From SAR86 cluster bacterium (GTDB taxonomy: Bacteria; Pseudomonadota; Gammaproteobacteria; Magnimaribacterales; AG-339-G14), in NCBI GenBank assembly GCA_028135785.1, contig JAOIHS010000001.1, forward strand, positions 154,659 through 218,658: a stretch of DNA of 64,000 nt, read 5' to 3'. How positions within the stretch are numbered: position 1 is the first letter of the stretch; each line of letters opens with the position of its first letter. The position numbers were made by a program, and so were the translations under genes. This document shows positions 8,927-19,848 of this stretch, piece by piece. A model generated the notes under the pieces. That model was not told the DNA's origin. It saw nothing but the letters and a program-made list of their open reading frames with translations, and searched no databases.

Positions 8927-10837
8927 TTATGTCTGGTTTGCTGGGTCTGTTAAAGGAGGATCGGTTTTATCTTTATTTTTTTTAGTTCCAGAATCATCAT
9001 CTTCATTTGATCTAGGAGTCGCTCCTGCCATAATATCCTCGATCTGATTACTATTTAAAGTTTCCAGTTCAACTAGTGCCTTTGCCATTTTATGAAGCTT
9101 ATCTAAATTGTCAGTCAGAATTTTAGTAGCTTTTGCATAGCAATCATCAATTATCTTTCTAGCTTCAGAATCTATTAATTCGGATGTTTGATCAGAAAAT
9201 GTGGTAGAAGAATTTCCTGCAGATCTTCCTAAGAAAGGTTCATCTCCTTGTTCTTCAGAATATTTTATTGGGCCAAGCTTTTCAGAGTAACCCCATTTAG
9301 TAATCATATTTCTTGCTAACTCAGAGGCTCGTTCTATATCGTTGGAAGCACCTGTTGTGACTCCCTCTTTACCATAAATTAATTCTTCAGCAATTCTTCC
9401 TCCATAGAGACCACAAATCCTATCCAATAGCGCTTGCTTGCTTAAACTATATTTATCTTCTTCAGGCAAAAACACTGTTACTCCAAGAGCTCTTCCTCTA
9501 GGAATAATAGATACTTTATAAACTGGATCGTGATCTTTTAATTCTTTTCCAATAATTGTATGACCTGCTTCATGATATGCGGTTTGAGTTTTATCTTCTT
9601 CACTCATAACCATAGATCTTCTTTCCGCCCCCATCATTACTTTATCTTTAGCTAGCTCTAATTCAGACATAGATACTTTTTTCTTTCCAGACCTAGCAGC
9701 AAATAAAGCTGCCTCATTAATTAAATTAGCTAAATCGGCTCCTGAAAATCCTGGAGTACCTCTTGCTATAAAAGAAGTTTCTACATCATCGGCAACTGGA
9801 ACTTTTTGGATATGAACTTTAAGAATTTGTTCTCTACCTTTGATGTCAGGTAATGGAACAACAACTTGTCTATCAAAACGTCCAGGTCTTAAAAGAGCTG
9901 GATCTAATACGTCAGGTCTATTCGTAGCAGCTATAATAATTACTCCTTCATTAGATTCAAACCCATCCATTTCTACTAATAGTTGATTTAAAGTCTGCTC
10001 TCTTTCATCATGACCGCCACCCAAACCAGCACCTCTATGTCTTCCGACAGCATCAATCTCATCAATGAATACAATACATGGAGATTGTTTCTTAGCTTGT
10101 TCAAACATGTCTCTTACTCTTGATGCTCCTACTCCGACAAACATTTCAACAAAATCTGATCCTGAAATAGTAAAGAAAGGAACTTTAGCTTCTCCAGCTA
10201 TCGCTCTAGCTAAAAGAGTTTTTCCAGTTCCTGGAGAACCCACCATCAAGATACCTCTTGGAATTTTTCCACCTAATTTTTGAAATTTTGTAGGATCTCT
10301 TAAAAAGTCAACTAGCTCTTGAACTTCTTCTTTAGCTTCTTCAACTCCTGCAACATCCTTAAAAGTAGTCTTCACTTTTCCGCCTTCGAGCATCTTAGCT
10401 TTACTTTTACCAAAACTCATAGGGCCACCTTTTCCTCCGGGTCCACCTTGCATTTGTCTCATAAAAAAGAAGAAAATTGCTAAAATTATAAGAATTGGAA
10501 AACTTGCAACTAATAATTGAGACCAAATGCTATCTGACTCTGGCTGCTCTCCCAGTACTTCTACTTGATGAGCAAAGAGATCATTCATTAGTCGATCATC
10601 TTGAATATATAAAGGTCTGGTAGTGGTGAAGGTTGAACCATCACCTAGAGTTCCATCTATTGTGAAACCGTCTCCTTTAAATGAAACGCTGCTTATTTGA
10701 TCTTTGTTAACTAAAGATACAAATTCTGAATATGTCATAGACTGTTTCGGAGCAGCTTGATAAGCATTTTGAACAGCAAAGAAGGTCATTCCAACGATGG
10801 CCATCCATAAAAGAGCATTTTTCATAAGTTGTGACAT
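8927..10837 (-). CDS. ftsH: ATP-dependent zinc metalloprotease FtsH
   Basis: A membrane-bound AAA+ protease that degrades misassembled membrane proteins and short-lived regulators; in E. coli it controls LpxC and RpoH. The 636 residues show TM1 (about 7-23), a periplasmic domain and TM2 (about 107-126). The AAA domain follows, with Walker A GSPGTGKT (about 200-207), Walker B FIDEID and the [13 protein letters not shown] pore loop. The zinc site HEAGH is at about 422-426. It lies 12 bp after rlmE. Confidence 0.97.
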   Translation of the reverse strand: MSQLMKNALLWMAIVGMTFFAVQNAYQAAPKQSMTYSEFVSLVNKDQISSVSFKGDGFTIDGTLGDGSTFTTTRPLYIQDDRLMNDLFAHQVEVLGEQPESDSIWSQLLVASFPILIILAIFFFFMRQMQGGPGGKGGPMSFGKSKAKMLEGGKVKTTFKDVAGVEEAKEEVQELVDFLRDPTKFQKLGGKIPRGILMVGSPGTGKTLLARAIAGEAKVPFFTISGSDFVEMFVGVGASRVRDMFEQAKKQSPCIVFIDEIDAVGRHRGAGLGGGHDEREQTLNQLLVEMDGFESNEGVIIIAATNRPDVLDPALLRPGRFDRQVVVPLPDIKGREQILKVHIQKVPVADDVETSFIARGTPGFSGADLANLINEAALFAARSGKKKVSMSELELAKDKVMMGAERRSMVMSEEDKTQTAYHEAGHTIIGKELKDHDPVYKVSIIPRGRALGVTVFLPEEDKYSLSKQALLDRICGLYGGRIAEELIYGKEGVTTGASNDIERASELARNMITKWGYSEKLGPIKYSEEQGDEPFLGRSAGNSSTTFSDQTSELIDSEARKIIDDCYAKATKILTDNLDKLHKMAKALVELETLNSNQIEDIMAGATPRSNEDDDSGTKKNKDKTDPPLTDPANQT

Positions 10838-10849
10838 ATTAATCCTATT

Positions 10850-11434
10850 TTAATTATTTTTATCTGTACCTAAAATATAACATTCATTCGATTTAATCCT
10901 AGAAGCATCTGGTTTAATTCTCTTTACAGAATTAAATCTTTTAGAAAACTCTTTATTTAAAAATAAAAAAGATTCCCCTTCAAAGCATTTTGCTAGAAAT
11001 TTACCCCCTTTTACAAGGAATTTGTCTACTATGCTTAGCTCGATTTCTAATAACTCGATCATATTCATAGTATCGCTAAAGGCTATACCACTTATATTGG
11101 GGGCAATATCAGAGATTACAATATCTTTTGGGCCTTTAATTAAATCCATATTTAAAGACCTCAAGTCTTCTTTGATAAAATTTATACCCTTAATCATATC
11201 CATATTTAGTATATCAATACCTGTTATAGATCCAGAAAATCCTATGTTTTCGAAGGCTACCTGACACCAACCTCCGGGGGCGCATCCGAGATCTAGAATA
11301 TTGTCATTTTTAGAAAATAATTTTTCTGATTTATTTATTTGAAGTAACTTAAAAGCAGCTCTAGACCTATAGCCTTTTTTCTTTGCAAGAGAATTATACT
11401 TTTCGCCTGAATAATATGATGAATCTTTTGCCAC
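10850..11434 (-). CDS. rlmE: 23S rRNA 2'-O-methyltransferase RlmE (FtsJ/RrmJ)
   Basis: It methylates the 2'-O of U2552 in 23S rRNA on the 50S subunit. The 194 residues show the N-terminal YRSRAAFKL with catalytic Lys, the SAM-binding DLGCAPGGW, the ISDIAPN motif with catalytic Asp, GGKFLAKCFEGE with the second Lys, and a terminal Glu in SNECYI. This is the K-D-K-E tetrad. The start codon is GTG, overlapping the greA stop as TAGTG. It precedes ftsH as in E. coli. Confidence 0.95.
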   Translation of the reverse strand: MAKDSSYYSGEKYNSLAKKKGYRSRAAFKLLQINKSEKLFSKNDNILDLGCAPGGWCQVAFENIGFSGSITGIDILNMDMIKGINFIKEDLRSLNMDLIKGPKDIVISDIAPNISGIAFSDTMNMIELLEIELSIVDKFLVKGGKFLAKCFEGESFLFLNKEFSKRFNSVKRIKPDASRIKSNECYILGTDKNN

Positions 11435-11919
11435 TATTTATGGAGCACAGATAAAATTTCATATTCTTGAATACCCGAAGGGCTTTCAAATTTAATTACA
11501 TCGCCTTCTTCTTTTCCAATTAAAGCCCTAGCTAGAGGAGAAGAATATGAAATTTTTCCAGTCTGAACATCGGCTTCGTCCTCACCGACAACTCGGTAAG
11601 AGACTTTTATGTCATCTGAAAGATTAACCATAGATATTGTTGTACCAAAAATTATTTTTCCTGAACTAGGAATAGATAAGACATCTATCACTTGAGCTCT
11701 ACTAAGTTTCGATTCAATTTCTCTTATTCTTGCTTCTGCCAAGCCTTGTTGTTCTTTAGCAGCATGATATTCTGCATTTTCTTTTAAATCTCCAAATTCT
11801 CTGGCAGTAGCTATCTCTTTAGAAATCTTAGGTCTTTGGGTAGTTAAATGATCGAGCTCCTCACGCAGCAGGATTTCTCCCTTTACGGTCATTGGCTCCC
11901 TATCTTCAATTCCACTCAT
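11434..11919 (-). CDS. greA: Transcription elongation factor GreA
   Basis: GreA enters the RNA polymerase secondary channel and promotes cleavage of backtracked transcripts. The product is 161 residues, with an N-terminal coiled coil carrying [16 protein letters not shown] and a C-terminal FKBP-like domain with [14 protein letters not shown] choose the ATG at 11919 because it overlaps the carB TGA as ATGA. The longer frame would start 37 bp inside carB and has no family support. It follows carB as in Pseudomonas. Confidence 0.95.
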   Translation of the reverse strand: MSGIEDREPMTVKGEILLREELDHLTTQRPKISKEIATAREFGDLKENAEYHAAKEQQGLAEARIREIESKLSRAQVIDVLSIPSSGKIIFGTTISMVNLSDDIKVSYRVVGEDEADVQTGKISYSSPLARALIGKEEGDVIKFESPSGIQEYEILSVLHK

Positions 11920-14900
11920 GAATGTATATCTTGAAGTTTTTGCACTGACCAATCAAGCTCATTCGTTATTACTTTGCAAATTGCAACCGCGCCTTGAATG
12001 GTAGTAGTGCAACAAATCTTTTGATCTAAAGCGGTTCTTCGAATAGAAGCTGAGTCTTTGATTGATTCCCTACCCTCTGTTGTATTAATCACAAGACTGA
12101 TTTCATTATTTTTCATTAAATCTATTATGTGAGGCCTTCCTTCAACGACCTTATTAATTTGTTTTGCTTCATATCCAAGTTTATTTAACGTTCTTACTGT
12201 TCCTTTAGTTGCAACGAGTGCAAAATCTTTAGAAGTTAAATCTTTAGCAATTTCCTCTAGAAACTGTTTGTCAGTATCTCTTACACTTATAAAGGCAGCT
12301 CCACTTTTAGGGATTTGAACTCCTGCTGCTATTTCTGCTTTCTCAAAAGCCTCAATAAAAGTTTTTCCTATCCCCATTACTTCTCCAGTGGATCTCATTT
12401 CTGGACCTAAAATAGGATCAACATTTTGAAATCTATCAAAAGGCATTACGGCTTCTTTTACACTAAAGAAATCTAATTCTGGAACAGAATCTATTCCTTG
12501 ATCTTTCAGAGATATTCCTGCCATTACTCTTGCTGCAATTGCAGCTAGAGGCATACCTAAAGCTTTTGAAACAAATGGAATTGTTCTTGATGCCCTTGGA
12601 TTAACTTCGAGTAAATATATTTTTTCATTTACATATGCCAATTGGACATTAACTAGTCCTATTATTTCCATATTTTCTATAACTTTAGTAACTTCTTTTT
12701 TTATATTTTCTAAAGCTTCGTTAGAAATATTGTATGGAGGAATTGAGCAAGCTGAATCTCCTGAATGAACTCCAGCCTGTTCTATATGCTGCAAGATTCC
12801 GCATATGAGAATATCTTGTCCGTCACTGATAGCTTCTACATCGAATTCAATTGCCACATCTAAAAATTTATCCAAAAGAACTGGATTTGAATCATTTACT
12901 TGAAATGCTTCCGTTAGATATATTATTAAGTCTTCTGTTCCATAAACAATTTCCATTGCTCTTCCACCTAAAACATAAGACGGCCTTACAACGATCGGGT
13001 AACCAATTTTATTTCCTATTTCAATAGCTTGCTCTTTGTTGGAAGCCATTCCATTTGGAGGTTGGGTTAGGTTATTATTTTCGACAAACTCTAAAAACCT
13101 TGCTCGGTCTTCTGAAAGGTCAATTTGATCTGGAGACGTTCCAAAAATAGGAACCTTAAACCTTTCTAAATCGTTAGCTAATTTGAGAGGAGTTTGTCCT
13201 CCGTATTGAATTATCAATCCATCTGGTTTTTCAACCTCGATAATCTCCATGACGTCTTCTAAAGTTATTGGTTCAAAATACAGACGATCTGATGTGTCGT
13301 AATCTGTTGAGACAGTTTCTGGATTGCAATTGACCATTATTGTTTCAAATCCATTTTCTCTTAATGCTTGAGCAGCATGTACACAACAATAGTCAAATTC
13401 AATACCTTGTCCAATTCTATTTGGACCACCGCCAAGAACCATTACTTTTTTTCTTTCTGTCGGGTTTGCTTCACATTCATCCTGATAGGTTGAATACATA
13501 TAAGCAGTTGTTGTTCTAAATTCTGCAGCACAAGTATCAACTCTTTTAAAAACAGGATTAATATTTAATTCTTTTCTTGAAGATCTTATTTTATCTTCCG
13601 AAAAAGATAATATTGAAGATATTCTTTTATCAGAAAAACCCATTTTTTTTGCCTCCAAAAACATTTCTTTATTGGATAGAAAACCTTCTTTTTGAATTTC
13701 TTTCTCAAAATCAATAATATTTTTTAATTCCATTAAAAACCAAGGATCTATTCCGCTCATTTGATGGATATCATCTATAGAGTATTCTTGTCTGAGAGCT
13801 TCGCCTAAGTAATAAATTCTTTCTGGAGTTGGCGTTATTATTCCAGCTCTTAATTCTGATTTTTTTAATGGTTTTTCAAAGGGATCTAATCCACTTTTAT
13901 CTATCTCTAAACCTCTGATAGCTTTTTGAAAAGATTCTTTAAAAGTTGAGCCGATTGCCATAACTTCTCCAACAGATTTCATTTGTGAAGTTAAAGTATG
14001 AGTGGCTCCAGAAAATTTTTCGAAATTAAATCTAGGGATTTTCGTTACTACATAATCGATAGTAGGCTCAAAAGATGCGGGGATACCATCTTCACTTATA
14101 TCATTTTCTAATTCATCTAAAGTGAAACCTACTGCAAGCTTAGCTGCTATTTTTGCGATTGGAAAACCTGTAGCTTTTGAGGCTAAAGCTGAGGATCTAG
14201 AAACTCTAGGATTCATTTCTATTACAACCATATCTCCATTTTTAGGGTTTATAGCAAATTGCACATTGGAGCCTCCCGTTTCGACTCCAATTTCTCTCAA
14301 AATTGCCATAGAGGCATCACGCATGTGTTGAAATTCTTTATCTGTAAGAGTTTGTGCAGGAGCAACTGTTATTGAGTCGCCAGTATGAACGCCCATGGGG
14401 TCAAAATTTTCAATACTACAAATAATTATGCAATTATCTGCCTTATCTCTAACAACTTCCATTTCATATTCTTTCCAACCTGTTAAATACTGATCTATAT
14501 ATAGCTCTGTAGTAGGAGAAAGGTCCAAGCCTCTTTCACATATATATTCAAATTCATCAATATTATAAGCAATACCGCTCCCTGTTCCGCCCATAGTAAA
14601 ATTTGGTCTGATAATGCATGGAAAACCAACCTCGGAAAGTATTCTGTTTGCTTCTTCAAGATTGTGAGCTAGTCCGGCTTTAGGAGTCTTTAAACCAATT
14701 TTCTCTATGGCTTGGGCAAATTTTTCCCTATCTTCAGCTTTATCAATAGCTTCTTTAGTGGCGCCTATAAGCTCAATATTAAATTCTTTCAAAACTCCGT
14801 GCTTGTCTAAATCTAACGCCGCATTTAAACCAGTTTGACCTCCCATAGTAGGTAAAATTGCATCTGGTTTTTCTATAGCAATTATCTTTTTTAATGACTC

Positions 14901-15113
14901 CCAATTAATAGGTTCGATATATGTAGCATCAGCTAATTCTGGATCGGTCATTATTGTTGCTGGATTTGAATTTACTAAAATGACTCTAAACCCCTCTTCT
15001 CTTAAAGCCTTGCATGCCTGAACTCCAGAATAATCAAATTCACATGCTTGTCCTATAACAATAGGACCTGCTCCAATAATTAGTATAGATTTTAAATCTG
15101 TTCTTTTAGGCAT
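11916..15113 (-). CDS. carB: Carbamoyl-phosphate synthase large subunit
   Basis: It makes carbamoyl phosphate from ammonia delivered by CarA, bicarbonate and two ATP, feeding pyrimidine and arginine synthesis. The 1065 residues (E. coli 1073) are two homologous ATP-grasp halves, each starting with a nucleotide/bicarbonate fold ([17 protein letters not shown] near 14 and [16 protein letters not shown] near 560). The C-terminal MGS-like allosteric domain is at about 935-1065. It starts directly after the carA stop and overlaps greA by 4 bp. Confidence 0.98.
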   Translation of the reverse strand: MPKRTDLKSILIIGAGPIVIGQACEFDYSGVQACKALREEGFRVILVNSNPATIMTDPELADATYIEPINWESLKKIIAIEKPDAILPTMGGQTGLNAALDLDKHGVLKEFNIELIGATKEAIDKAEDREKFAQAIEKIGLKTPKAGLAHNLEEANRILSEVGFPCIIRPNFTMGGTGSGIAYNIDEFEYICERGLDLSPTTELYIDQYLTGWKEYEMEVVRDKADNCIIICSIENFDPMGVHTGDSITVAPAQTLTDKEFQHMRDASMAILREIGVETGGSNVQFAINPKNGDMVVIEMNPRVSRSSALASKATGFPIAKIAAKLAVGFTLDELENDISEDGIPASFEPTIDYVVTKIPRFNFEKFSGATHTLTSQMKSVGEVMAIGSTFKESFQKAIRGLEIDKSGLDPFEKPLKKSELRAGIITPTPERIYYLGEALRQEYSIDDIHQMSGIDPWFLMELKNIIDFEKEIQKEGFLSNKEMFLEAKKMGFSDKRISSILSFSEDKIRSSRKELNINPVFKRVDTCAAEFRTTTAYMYSTYQDECEANPTERKKVMVLGGGPNRIGQGIEFDYCCVHAAQALRENGFETIMVNCNPETVSTDYDTSDRLYFEPITLEDVMEIIEVEKPDGLIIQYGGQTPLKLANDLERFKVPIFGTSPDQIDLSEDRARFLEFVENNNLTQPPNGMASNKEQAIEIGNKIGYPIVVRPSYVLGGRAMEIVYGTEDLIIYLTEAFQVNDSNPVLLDKFLDVAIEFDVEAISDGQDILICGILQHIEQAGVHSGDSACSIPPYNISNEALENIKKEVTKVIENMEIIGLVNVQLAYVNEKIYLLEVNPRASRTIPFVSKALGMPLAAIAARVMAGISLKDQGIDSVPELDFFSVKEAVMPFDRFQNVDPILGPEMRSTGEVMGIGKTFIEAFEKAEIAAGVQIPKSGAAFISVRDTDKQFLEEIAKDLTSKDFALVATKGTVRTLNKLGYEAKQINKVVEGRPHIIDLMKNNEISLVINTTEGRESIKDSASIRRTALDQKICCTTTIQGAVAICKVITNELDWSVQKLQDIHS

Positions 15114-16235
15114 CTATTTTTTATCTTTAAAAGTTTTGATATTGGCAATAAATTTATTAAATAAGCTTTGTATGTCTTTAGGTCCTGGACTTGCCTCTGG
15201 ATGTCCTTGAAATCCAAATACATTTCCATTTTTTAATGAAATGCCTTGAATAGATTTATCAAATAAAGATCTATGAGTTACTTCGACATCATCAATTAAA
15301 CTTTTTTCACTGATTGTAAATCCATGATTTTGACTCGTTATAAAAACAGATTTATTTACTAAATTTTGGACTGGGTGATTTGCTCCATGATGACCAAACT
15401 TCATTTTTTCTGTTTTTAAATCTAAAGCTAAGCCAAGCAATTGATGACCGAGACAGATACCAAAAATAGGGAAGCCTTGCTCTATTAATTCCTTAATTGA
15501 AGATATGGCATAGCTACATGGCTCAGGATCTCCTGGTCCATTTGAAAGAAAAATTCCATCAGGACTTTCTTTAATAATTTCTGAAGCGGGAGTTTCAGCT
15601 GGGACGACCTTTACTTCGCAACCTCTATCGACTAATAATCTTAATATATTGTGCTTAACTCCAAAATCATAAGCGATTACTTTGTAGACTGGCTTTAACG
15701 GAATTGTTTGATAAGAAGGTTTATCCCAAGTATAAGTTTTTTTTGTACTGACTACTTTAGCTAAGTCTTTTCCTTTTAAATCATCGAAACTATTCAATAA
15801 AGACTGCGCTTCTTTTTCAGAAAATTTTCCTGGAATTATTGCAGCAATTTGAGAACCTTTTTCACGGAGAATTCTAGTAAGTTTTCTAGTATCTATATTA
15901 GCAATACCTGGTATTTCTTTTTCATCAAGGAAGCTCGATAAATCACTTTCGTTTCTCCAACTACTTTCTATTTTAGAGAGCTCTTTGATTACTACTCCCG
16001 AACAGCCTCCATAACTAGATTCTAGATCTTCATTATTCACGCCTGTATTACCAATTTGCGGATATGTAAAACATACTATCTGGTCGGTGTAAGAAAGATC
16101 TGTAATAATTTCCTGATACCCAGTCATTGAGGTATTAAAAATAAGTTCGCCAACTTTTGAAATATCGGAACCGAAACTGATTCCTTGAAATAGCTCTCCT
16201 GATTTCAATATTAAGGTAGCTGGTTTAAAGTCCAT
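15114..16235 (-). CDS. carA: Carbamoyl-phosphate synthase small (glutaminase) subunit
   Basis: CarA releases ammonia from glutamine and channels it to CarB. In the 373 residues (E. coli 382) the N-terminal CPSase domain is followed by a class I glutamine amidotransferase domain with nucleophile Cys261 in FGICLGHQ and His345/Glu347 in GFQGHPEASPGP. It is the first gene of the long minus-strand run and is divergent from map. Its leader contains a promoter and a terminator-like hairpin (separate entries). A plausible ribosome-binding AGG lies just before the ATG. Confidence 0.97.
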   Translation of the reverse strand: MDFKPATLILKSGELFQGISFGSDISKVGELIFNTSMTGYQEIITDLSYTDQIVCFTYPQIGNTGVNNEDLESSYGGCSGVVIKELSKIESSWRNESDLSSFLDEKEIPGIANIDTRKLTRILREKGSQIAAIIPGKFSEKEAQSLLNSFDDLKGKDLAKVVSTKKTYTWDKPSYQTIPLKPVYKVIAYDFGVKHNILRLLVDRGCEVKVVPAETPASEIIKESPDGIFLSNGPGDPEPCSYAISSIKELIEQGFPIFGICLGHQLLGLALDLKTEKMKFGHHGANHPVQNLVNKSVFITSQNHGFTISEKSLIDDVEVTHRSLFDKSIQGISLKNGNVFGFQGHPEASPGPKDIQSLFNKFIANIKTFKDKK

Positions 16236-16261
16236 TCTTACCTAATAGCGATAATAAATTT

Positions 16262-16303
16262 TTAAAAAAAATCGCGACATAGTGAAAACTAAGTATCGCG
16301 ATT
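16262..16303 (-). terminator. Terminator-like hairpin with U-tract in carA leader (possible attenuator)
   Basis: On the minus strand an 8-bp perfect stem, AATCGCGA (16296-16303) and TCGCGATT (16270-16277), encloses an 18-nt loop that can itself pair (TAGT/ACTA). It is followed by a run of eight T. This is the form of an intrinsic terminator, but it lies between the predicted carA promoter and the carA ATG, 27-68 bp upstream of the gene. No gene on this strand ends here. Regulation of carAB by attenuation is inferred, not known for this group. Confidence 0.55.
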
Positions 16304-16308
16304 ATTTG

Positions 16309-16331
16309 TTCTAATGCCGTTTGCATTAGAA
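16309..16331. promoter_or_regulatory. Inverted repeat overlapping the carA transcription start
   Basis: A perfect 9-bp inverted repeat, TTCTAATGC and GCATTAGAA, is separated by 5 bp. It lies immediately downstream of the predicted carA -10 element, over the expected start site. It could be a repressor operator or the first stem of the leader RNA. One half contains GCAAACG as in a PurR half-site, but the symmetry differs from a PurR box. Confidence 0.4.
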
Positions 16332-16335
16332 AATG

Positions 16336-16364
16336 ACTATAATGAATTTATCTTAGTTAGTCTA
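16336..16364 (-). promoter_or_regulatory. Predicted sigma-70 promoter of carA
   Basis: On the minus strand, TAGACT (16359-16364), a 17-bp spacer and TATAGT (16336-16341). The -10 overlaps an opposite-strand TATAAT (16338-16343) that may serve the divergent map gene. The predicted transcript start is near 16329, giving a leader of about 95 nt that includes the terminator-like hairpin. Confidence 0.55.
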
Positions 16365-16381
16365 TGTAATATATAAATAAA

Positions 16382-17146
16382 TTGATAAAAACTGCAAAAC
16401 AAATAGAAAAAATGAAGATTGCTGGAAAGTTAGCAGCAAAAACTTTAGAGATGATTGAAGATCACGTCAAAGCTGGCGTGTCTACCGGCGCTCTTGATGA
16501 TATCTGTCATGACTTCATAGTTAATGAAATTGACTGCATTCCAGCTTGTTTAGATTACAAAGGTTACCCAAAAACTATTTGTACATCTATAAATCAAGTT
16601 ATTTGTCACGGCATTCCAGATGAAAAACAAATTTTAAAAGATGGAGATATTCTAAATATTGATATCACTGTTATCAAAGACGGCTTCCATGGTGATACAA
16701 GCAAAATGTTTTTTGTTGGAAATAAAAAGCCCCACGCAGAAAGGTTAGTAAAAATTACACAAGAATGTCTCTACAAAAGCATAGAATTAGTCAAACCTGG
16801 AGTAAGGCTTGGAGATTTAGGAAATATAATTCAAAAACATGCAGAACTTAATCATTATTCTGTAGTGAGAGATTACTGTGGTCATGGATTAGGTCTTAAT
16901 TTTCATGAAGAACCTCAAATTCTTCACTACGGACAACCTAATACTGGAATGTCTTTGAAAGAAGGCATGTGTTTTACAATTGAACCAATGATTAATATAG
17001 GTACTCACAAAACAAAGTTATCAAAAAAAGATGGCTGGACGGTTGAAACAGTCGACGGTAGATTATCTGCTCAATGGGAACACACAATATTAGTTACAAG
17101 TGACGGAGCTGAGGTACTTACAAAAAGAGAAGAAGAAAGCTTTTAA
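16382..17146 (+). CDS. map: Methionine aminopeptidase, type I
   Basis: It removes the initiator methionine from nascent proteins. The 254 residues follow the family from IKTAKQIEKMKIAGKLAA onward, with the pita-bread metal ligands in IDITVIKDGFHGDTSKMF, the CGHGLGLNFHEEPQ histidine, FTIEPM and the terminal QWEHTI glutamate. The start is TTG; the nearest upstream ATG is followed at once by a stop, and the next ATG would remove the conserved N-terminus. Here map is divergent from carA, whereas in most gammaproteobacteria it is divergent from rpsB. dapC follows after 3 bp. Confidence 0.96.
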   Translation: MIKTAKQIEKMKIAGKLAAKTLEMIEDHVKAGVSTGALDDICHDFIVNEIDCIPACLDYKGYPKTICTSINQVICHGIPDEKQILKDGDILNIDITVIKDGFHGDTSKMFFVGNKKPHAERLVKITQECLYKSIELVKPGVRLGDLGNIIQKHAELNHYSVVRDYCGHGLGLNFHEEPQILHYGQPNTGMSLKEGMCFTIEPMINIGTHKTKLSKKDGWTVETVDGRLSAQWEHTILVTSDGAEVLTKREEESF

Positions 17147-17149
17147 TAA

Positions 17150-18319
17150 ATGAATAATCTAATTTCTAAAATAGAATCTTATCCATTTGAAAGATTACGA
17201 AATCTAATTAACCCTAAAGGACTTGCTGAAGAAATAAATCTATCTATAGGAGAACCAAAACACCCTGCTAATCCTGATACTCTAGATATCGTTTCACAAA
17301 ATAAAAATCTTTTTAGTCATTATCCACCAATGTCTATGATTCCTGAATTAAGAGAAAGTTATAAAGCTTATTTAGATAATAATTTTGATTTATCAAATGT
17401 TAAAAATGAAGAGATTTTTTTGGTTGGCGGCACAAGGGAAGGAACATTCTCTGCCATCCAGACAATGGTGAATAAAGAAATAGTCAATGCTAAGCCATAC
17501 GTCTTTATGCCTAATCCGTTCTATCAAATCTACGGAGGCGCGACTTTATTTGCAGGAGCTGAGGCTAAGTTTATGGATTGCAATGAAGAAAATAATTTTA
17601 AAATTAATTTGAAATCTATAGACAAAAAAGAATGGGAGAAATGCCAGCTACTAGTTTTGTGCTCCCCTTCTAATCCCACCGGAAAAGTTATGACTAGGCA
17701 TGATTTAAGATATGTCATAGAACTGAGCAATAAATATAATTTTAAAATCTTAAGTGATGAATGTTACCTAGATATATATTTTAAAGAAAAGCCATCATCT
17801 ATTCTTGAAGTAGCATTTGAAGTTAATGGTAATTTTAAAAATGTTGTAGCTCTTCATAGCCTTTCAAAACGCTCAAATCTACCTGGATTTAGATCTGGTT
17901 GTGCAACTGGAGATGCAGAAATAATTTCTGCTTATTCAAAATATAGAATGTTTCATGGTGTTAGTGTTCCGCTACCTATTCAAAAAGCAAGCGCGTTTGC
18001 TTGGCAAGATGATGTGATAGTTGAAAAAAATAGAATCGCTTACAAGGAAAAGTTTAAATTAGCTGAAACTATTTTAGAAAGAGATTCTCTTACTCCTGAA
18101 GGAGCATTCTATCTTTGGCTAAAAGTAAATAATTCAGAAGTATTTACAAAAAAACTTTACGATCTAGAAAAGGTTATTGTCTTGCCTGGTAAATATTTAG
18201 GCGCAGAAAAAAATGGAATAAATCCAGCTGAACAATATTTAAGAATTGCGCTCGTGCATAATATAGAATCTACGAAGAAAGCATTAACAAGTATAAAAAA
18301 GGTTTTGGATAATGAGTAA
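17150..18319 (+). CDS. dapC: Succinyldiaminopimelate aminotransferase DapC
   Basis: A fold-type I PLP aminotransferase of the DapC group, which makes N-succinyl-LL-diaminopimelate in lysine and peptidoglycan precursor synthesis. The 389 residues contain LSIGEPKHP near the start, [20 protein letters not shown] and the PLP-lysine segment [14 protein letters not shown]. The assignment rests on family pattern plus context: dapD overlaps its end by 8 bp, and map precedes it by 3 bp, as in Pseudomonas. There glnD separates map and dapC; here it is absent. Confidence 0.9.
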   Translation: MNNLISKIESYPFERLRNLINPKGLAEEINLSIGEPKHPANPDTLDIVSQNKNLFSHYPPMSMIPELRESYKAYLDNNFDLSNVKNEEIFLVGGTREGTFSAIQTMVNKEIVNAKPYVFMPNPFYQIYGGATLFAGAEAKFMDCNEENNFKINLKSIDKKEWEKCQLLVLCSPSNPTGKVMTRHDLRYVIELSNKYNFKILSDECYLDIYFKEKPSSILEVAFEVNGNFKNVVALHSLSKRSNLPGFRSGCATGDAEIISAYSKYRMFHGVSVPLPIQKASAFAWQDDVIVEKNRIAYKEKFKLAETILERDSLTPEGAFYLWLKVNNSEVFTKKLYDLEKVIVLPGKYLGAEKNGINPAEQYLRIALVHNIESTKKALTSIKKVLDNE

Positions 18320-19199
18320 TTGGACAGGTTTAGGCTTAGGTAAAAAGAATAGTGATGGTAACTGGATTGAAATGTTTTTTGCTGAAGAAAATATTTCGTC
18401 AGATGATCTTGATTCTTCTGATAAAGCATATGAAATTGTTTCTGTAAGTGATGACTCAGCTCCTGCTTCAGTTCCTGAAGCTTATTTAAAACTTCATCTA
18501 CTCTCTTATCGATTAGTAAAACCTAACGAAACTAATTTAGATGGTATCTATGGCATTTTACAAAATGTGGTATGGACTTCTGAAGGTCCTTTTTCTATTA
18601 AAGATTTTAAAAAAGCTCAACTAGAAGCAAGAAAAGCAAACCAACATATCCTAGTGCATAGCATTGATAAATTTCCGCGTATGACTGATTACGTAACTTT
18701 ACCCGATGTCAGAATTGCCGATGCTAACCGTGTGAGATTAGGAGCTTATTTGGGATCAGGAACTACGATCATGCATGAAGGCTTTGTAAATTTTAATGCT
18801 GGTTCTTTGGGCGAAGCAATGATCGAGGGCAGAATCTCTCAAGGAGTCGTCATTGGGGATAAAACCGATATTGGCGGTGGAGCTTCTACTATGGGGACAT
18901 TATCTGGTGGTAACGATGTCATAATTTCTCTTGGAAAAAATTGTCTACTTGGAGCTAACTCAGGTTTGGGTATTCCCTTGGGAGATCGATGTACTGTAGA
19001 GGCTGGACTTTATTTGACAGCTTCTTCCAAAGTAGAAGTTATTGATGATGAGGGCGAGATTTCTAAAACTTTAAAAGCTTCTGAGCTTGCTTCTAAATCT
19101 GATCTTTTATTTATCAGAAATTCTTTAACTGGCTCTATCCAGTGTCGCCCGAATAAAAAAATCATAGAACTGAACGAAGAACTGCATTCCAACGATTAA
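18312..19199 (+). CDS. dapD: Tetrahydrodipicolinate N-succinyltransferase DapD
   Basis: It transfers succinyl from succinyl-CoA to tetrahydrodipicolinate in the succinylase branch of DAP/lysine synthesis. The 295 residues have an N-terminal alpha/beta region and a left-handed beta-helix of hexapeptide repeats (about 140-245, with [19 protein letters not shown]). A substrate-binding [13 protein letters not shown] segment follows. The long form resembles the Pseudomonas type rather than the 274-aa enteric type. Its ATG lies inside the 3' end of dapC, so the two are probably coupled; dapB is elsewhere in the window (52852-53592). Confidence 0.94.
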   Translation: MSNWTGLGLGKKNSDGNWIEMFFAEENISSDDLDSSDKAYEIVSVSDDSAPASVPEAYLKLHLLSYRLVKPNETNLDGIYGILQNVVWTSEGPFSIKDFKKAQLEARKANQHILVHSIDKFPRMTDYVTLPDVRIADANRVRLGAYLGSGTTIMHEGFVNFNAGSLGEAMIEGRISQGVVIGDKTDIGGGASTMGTLSGGNDVIISLGKNCLLGANSGLGIPLGDRCTVEAGLYLTASSKVEVIDDEGEISKTLKASELASKSDLLFIRNSLTGSIQCRPNKKIIELNEELHSND

Positions 19200-19218
19200 C
19201 TTAATCGTATAATCATCA

Positions 19219-19824
19219 ATGAAGGAAGCTTCTAATCCAATTCCTGCGGGTCGACTGCAAAGAGCAGCTTTAAATCAAAAGACTTACATCTCTAAATTTC
19301 GGCAAGTACTTGCCAGACATGGCCTTAGCATGGCTTCGATAGCGATTATTTGTCTTTTGTTACCATCTATACAATCTGCCCTATTGTCTTCACTGGATAA
19401 TTTATTTAGAAATCCTTTGAAATATCTTCTTTGGAGTTTGGCAGTTGCAACTATTATCTTTGGATTTCTTGAATATACAAAAAGAGAATTTGATCTGCGT
19501 CAATTAATCTGGATTGGATATCTCTTTATGATTTCTGCAGTTGAAGAAATTGCATTCAGACTTTCTCTGCCTCTTTTAATTACTTCGGATATTACCGGTA
19601 TCAGTTTCTTTTGGCTTGGCGTGTTTATAAGCAATCTTCTTTTTGCAACCATTCACTATTTCACTTTACGCTGGAAACTCAATGCTTGTATTTTTACTTT
19701 TCTTGGCGGCATGGGCTTTAGCAGAATGTTAGATGCAACTGGAGATTTAACTGCGGTTATTCTTTTGCATTGGGCGATAACATTTGTGAATACTCCCTCT
19801 GCTCCAAAAAGTACCGCTAACTAA
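19219..19824 (+). CDS. CPBP-family intramembrane metalloprotease-like protein
   Basis: A 201-residue polytopic membrane protein with about five or six hydrophobic segments between residues 38 and 190. It carries the CPBP/Abi motifs: EEIAFR (the EExxxR motif) at about 109, FATIH at about 142, and HWAITFVN near the end. This family includes Rce1-type prenyl-protein proteases and bacteriocin self-immunity proteins, but the substrate here is unknown. It follows dapD by 19 bp on the same strand and may be cotranscribed. Nothing nearby suggests a bacteriocin system. Confidence 0.8.
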   Translation: MKEASNPIPAGRLQRAALNQKTYISKFRQVLARHGLSMASIAIICLLLPSIQSALLSSLDNLFRNPLKYLLWSLAVATIIFGFLEYTKREFDLRQLIWIGYLFMISAVEEIAFRLSLPLLITSDITGISFFWLGVFISNLLFATIHYFTLRWKLNACIFTFLGGMGFSRMLDATGDLTAVILLHWAITFVNTPSAPKSTAN

Positions 19825-19848
19825 AATCTCTAAAAAATAATTAAAGAA

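Noticed and set aside
11434..11952. Longer greA form starting at 11952
   Set aside because: It would overlap carB by 37 bp and add residues absent from GreA; the ATGA overlap start at 11919 fits better.
16309..16331. PurR box in front of carA
   Set aside because: Only one half-site resembles PurR; the palindrome has a different centre and spacing.
18157..18429. 90-codon minus-strand frame across dapC/dapD
   Set aside because: Runs against two well-supported overlapping genes and looks like no known protein.
19219..19824. Bacteriocin immunity role for the CPBP protein
   Set aside because: The family includes immunity proteins, but no bacteriocin precursor or export genes are nearby.
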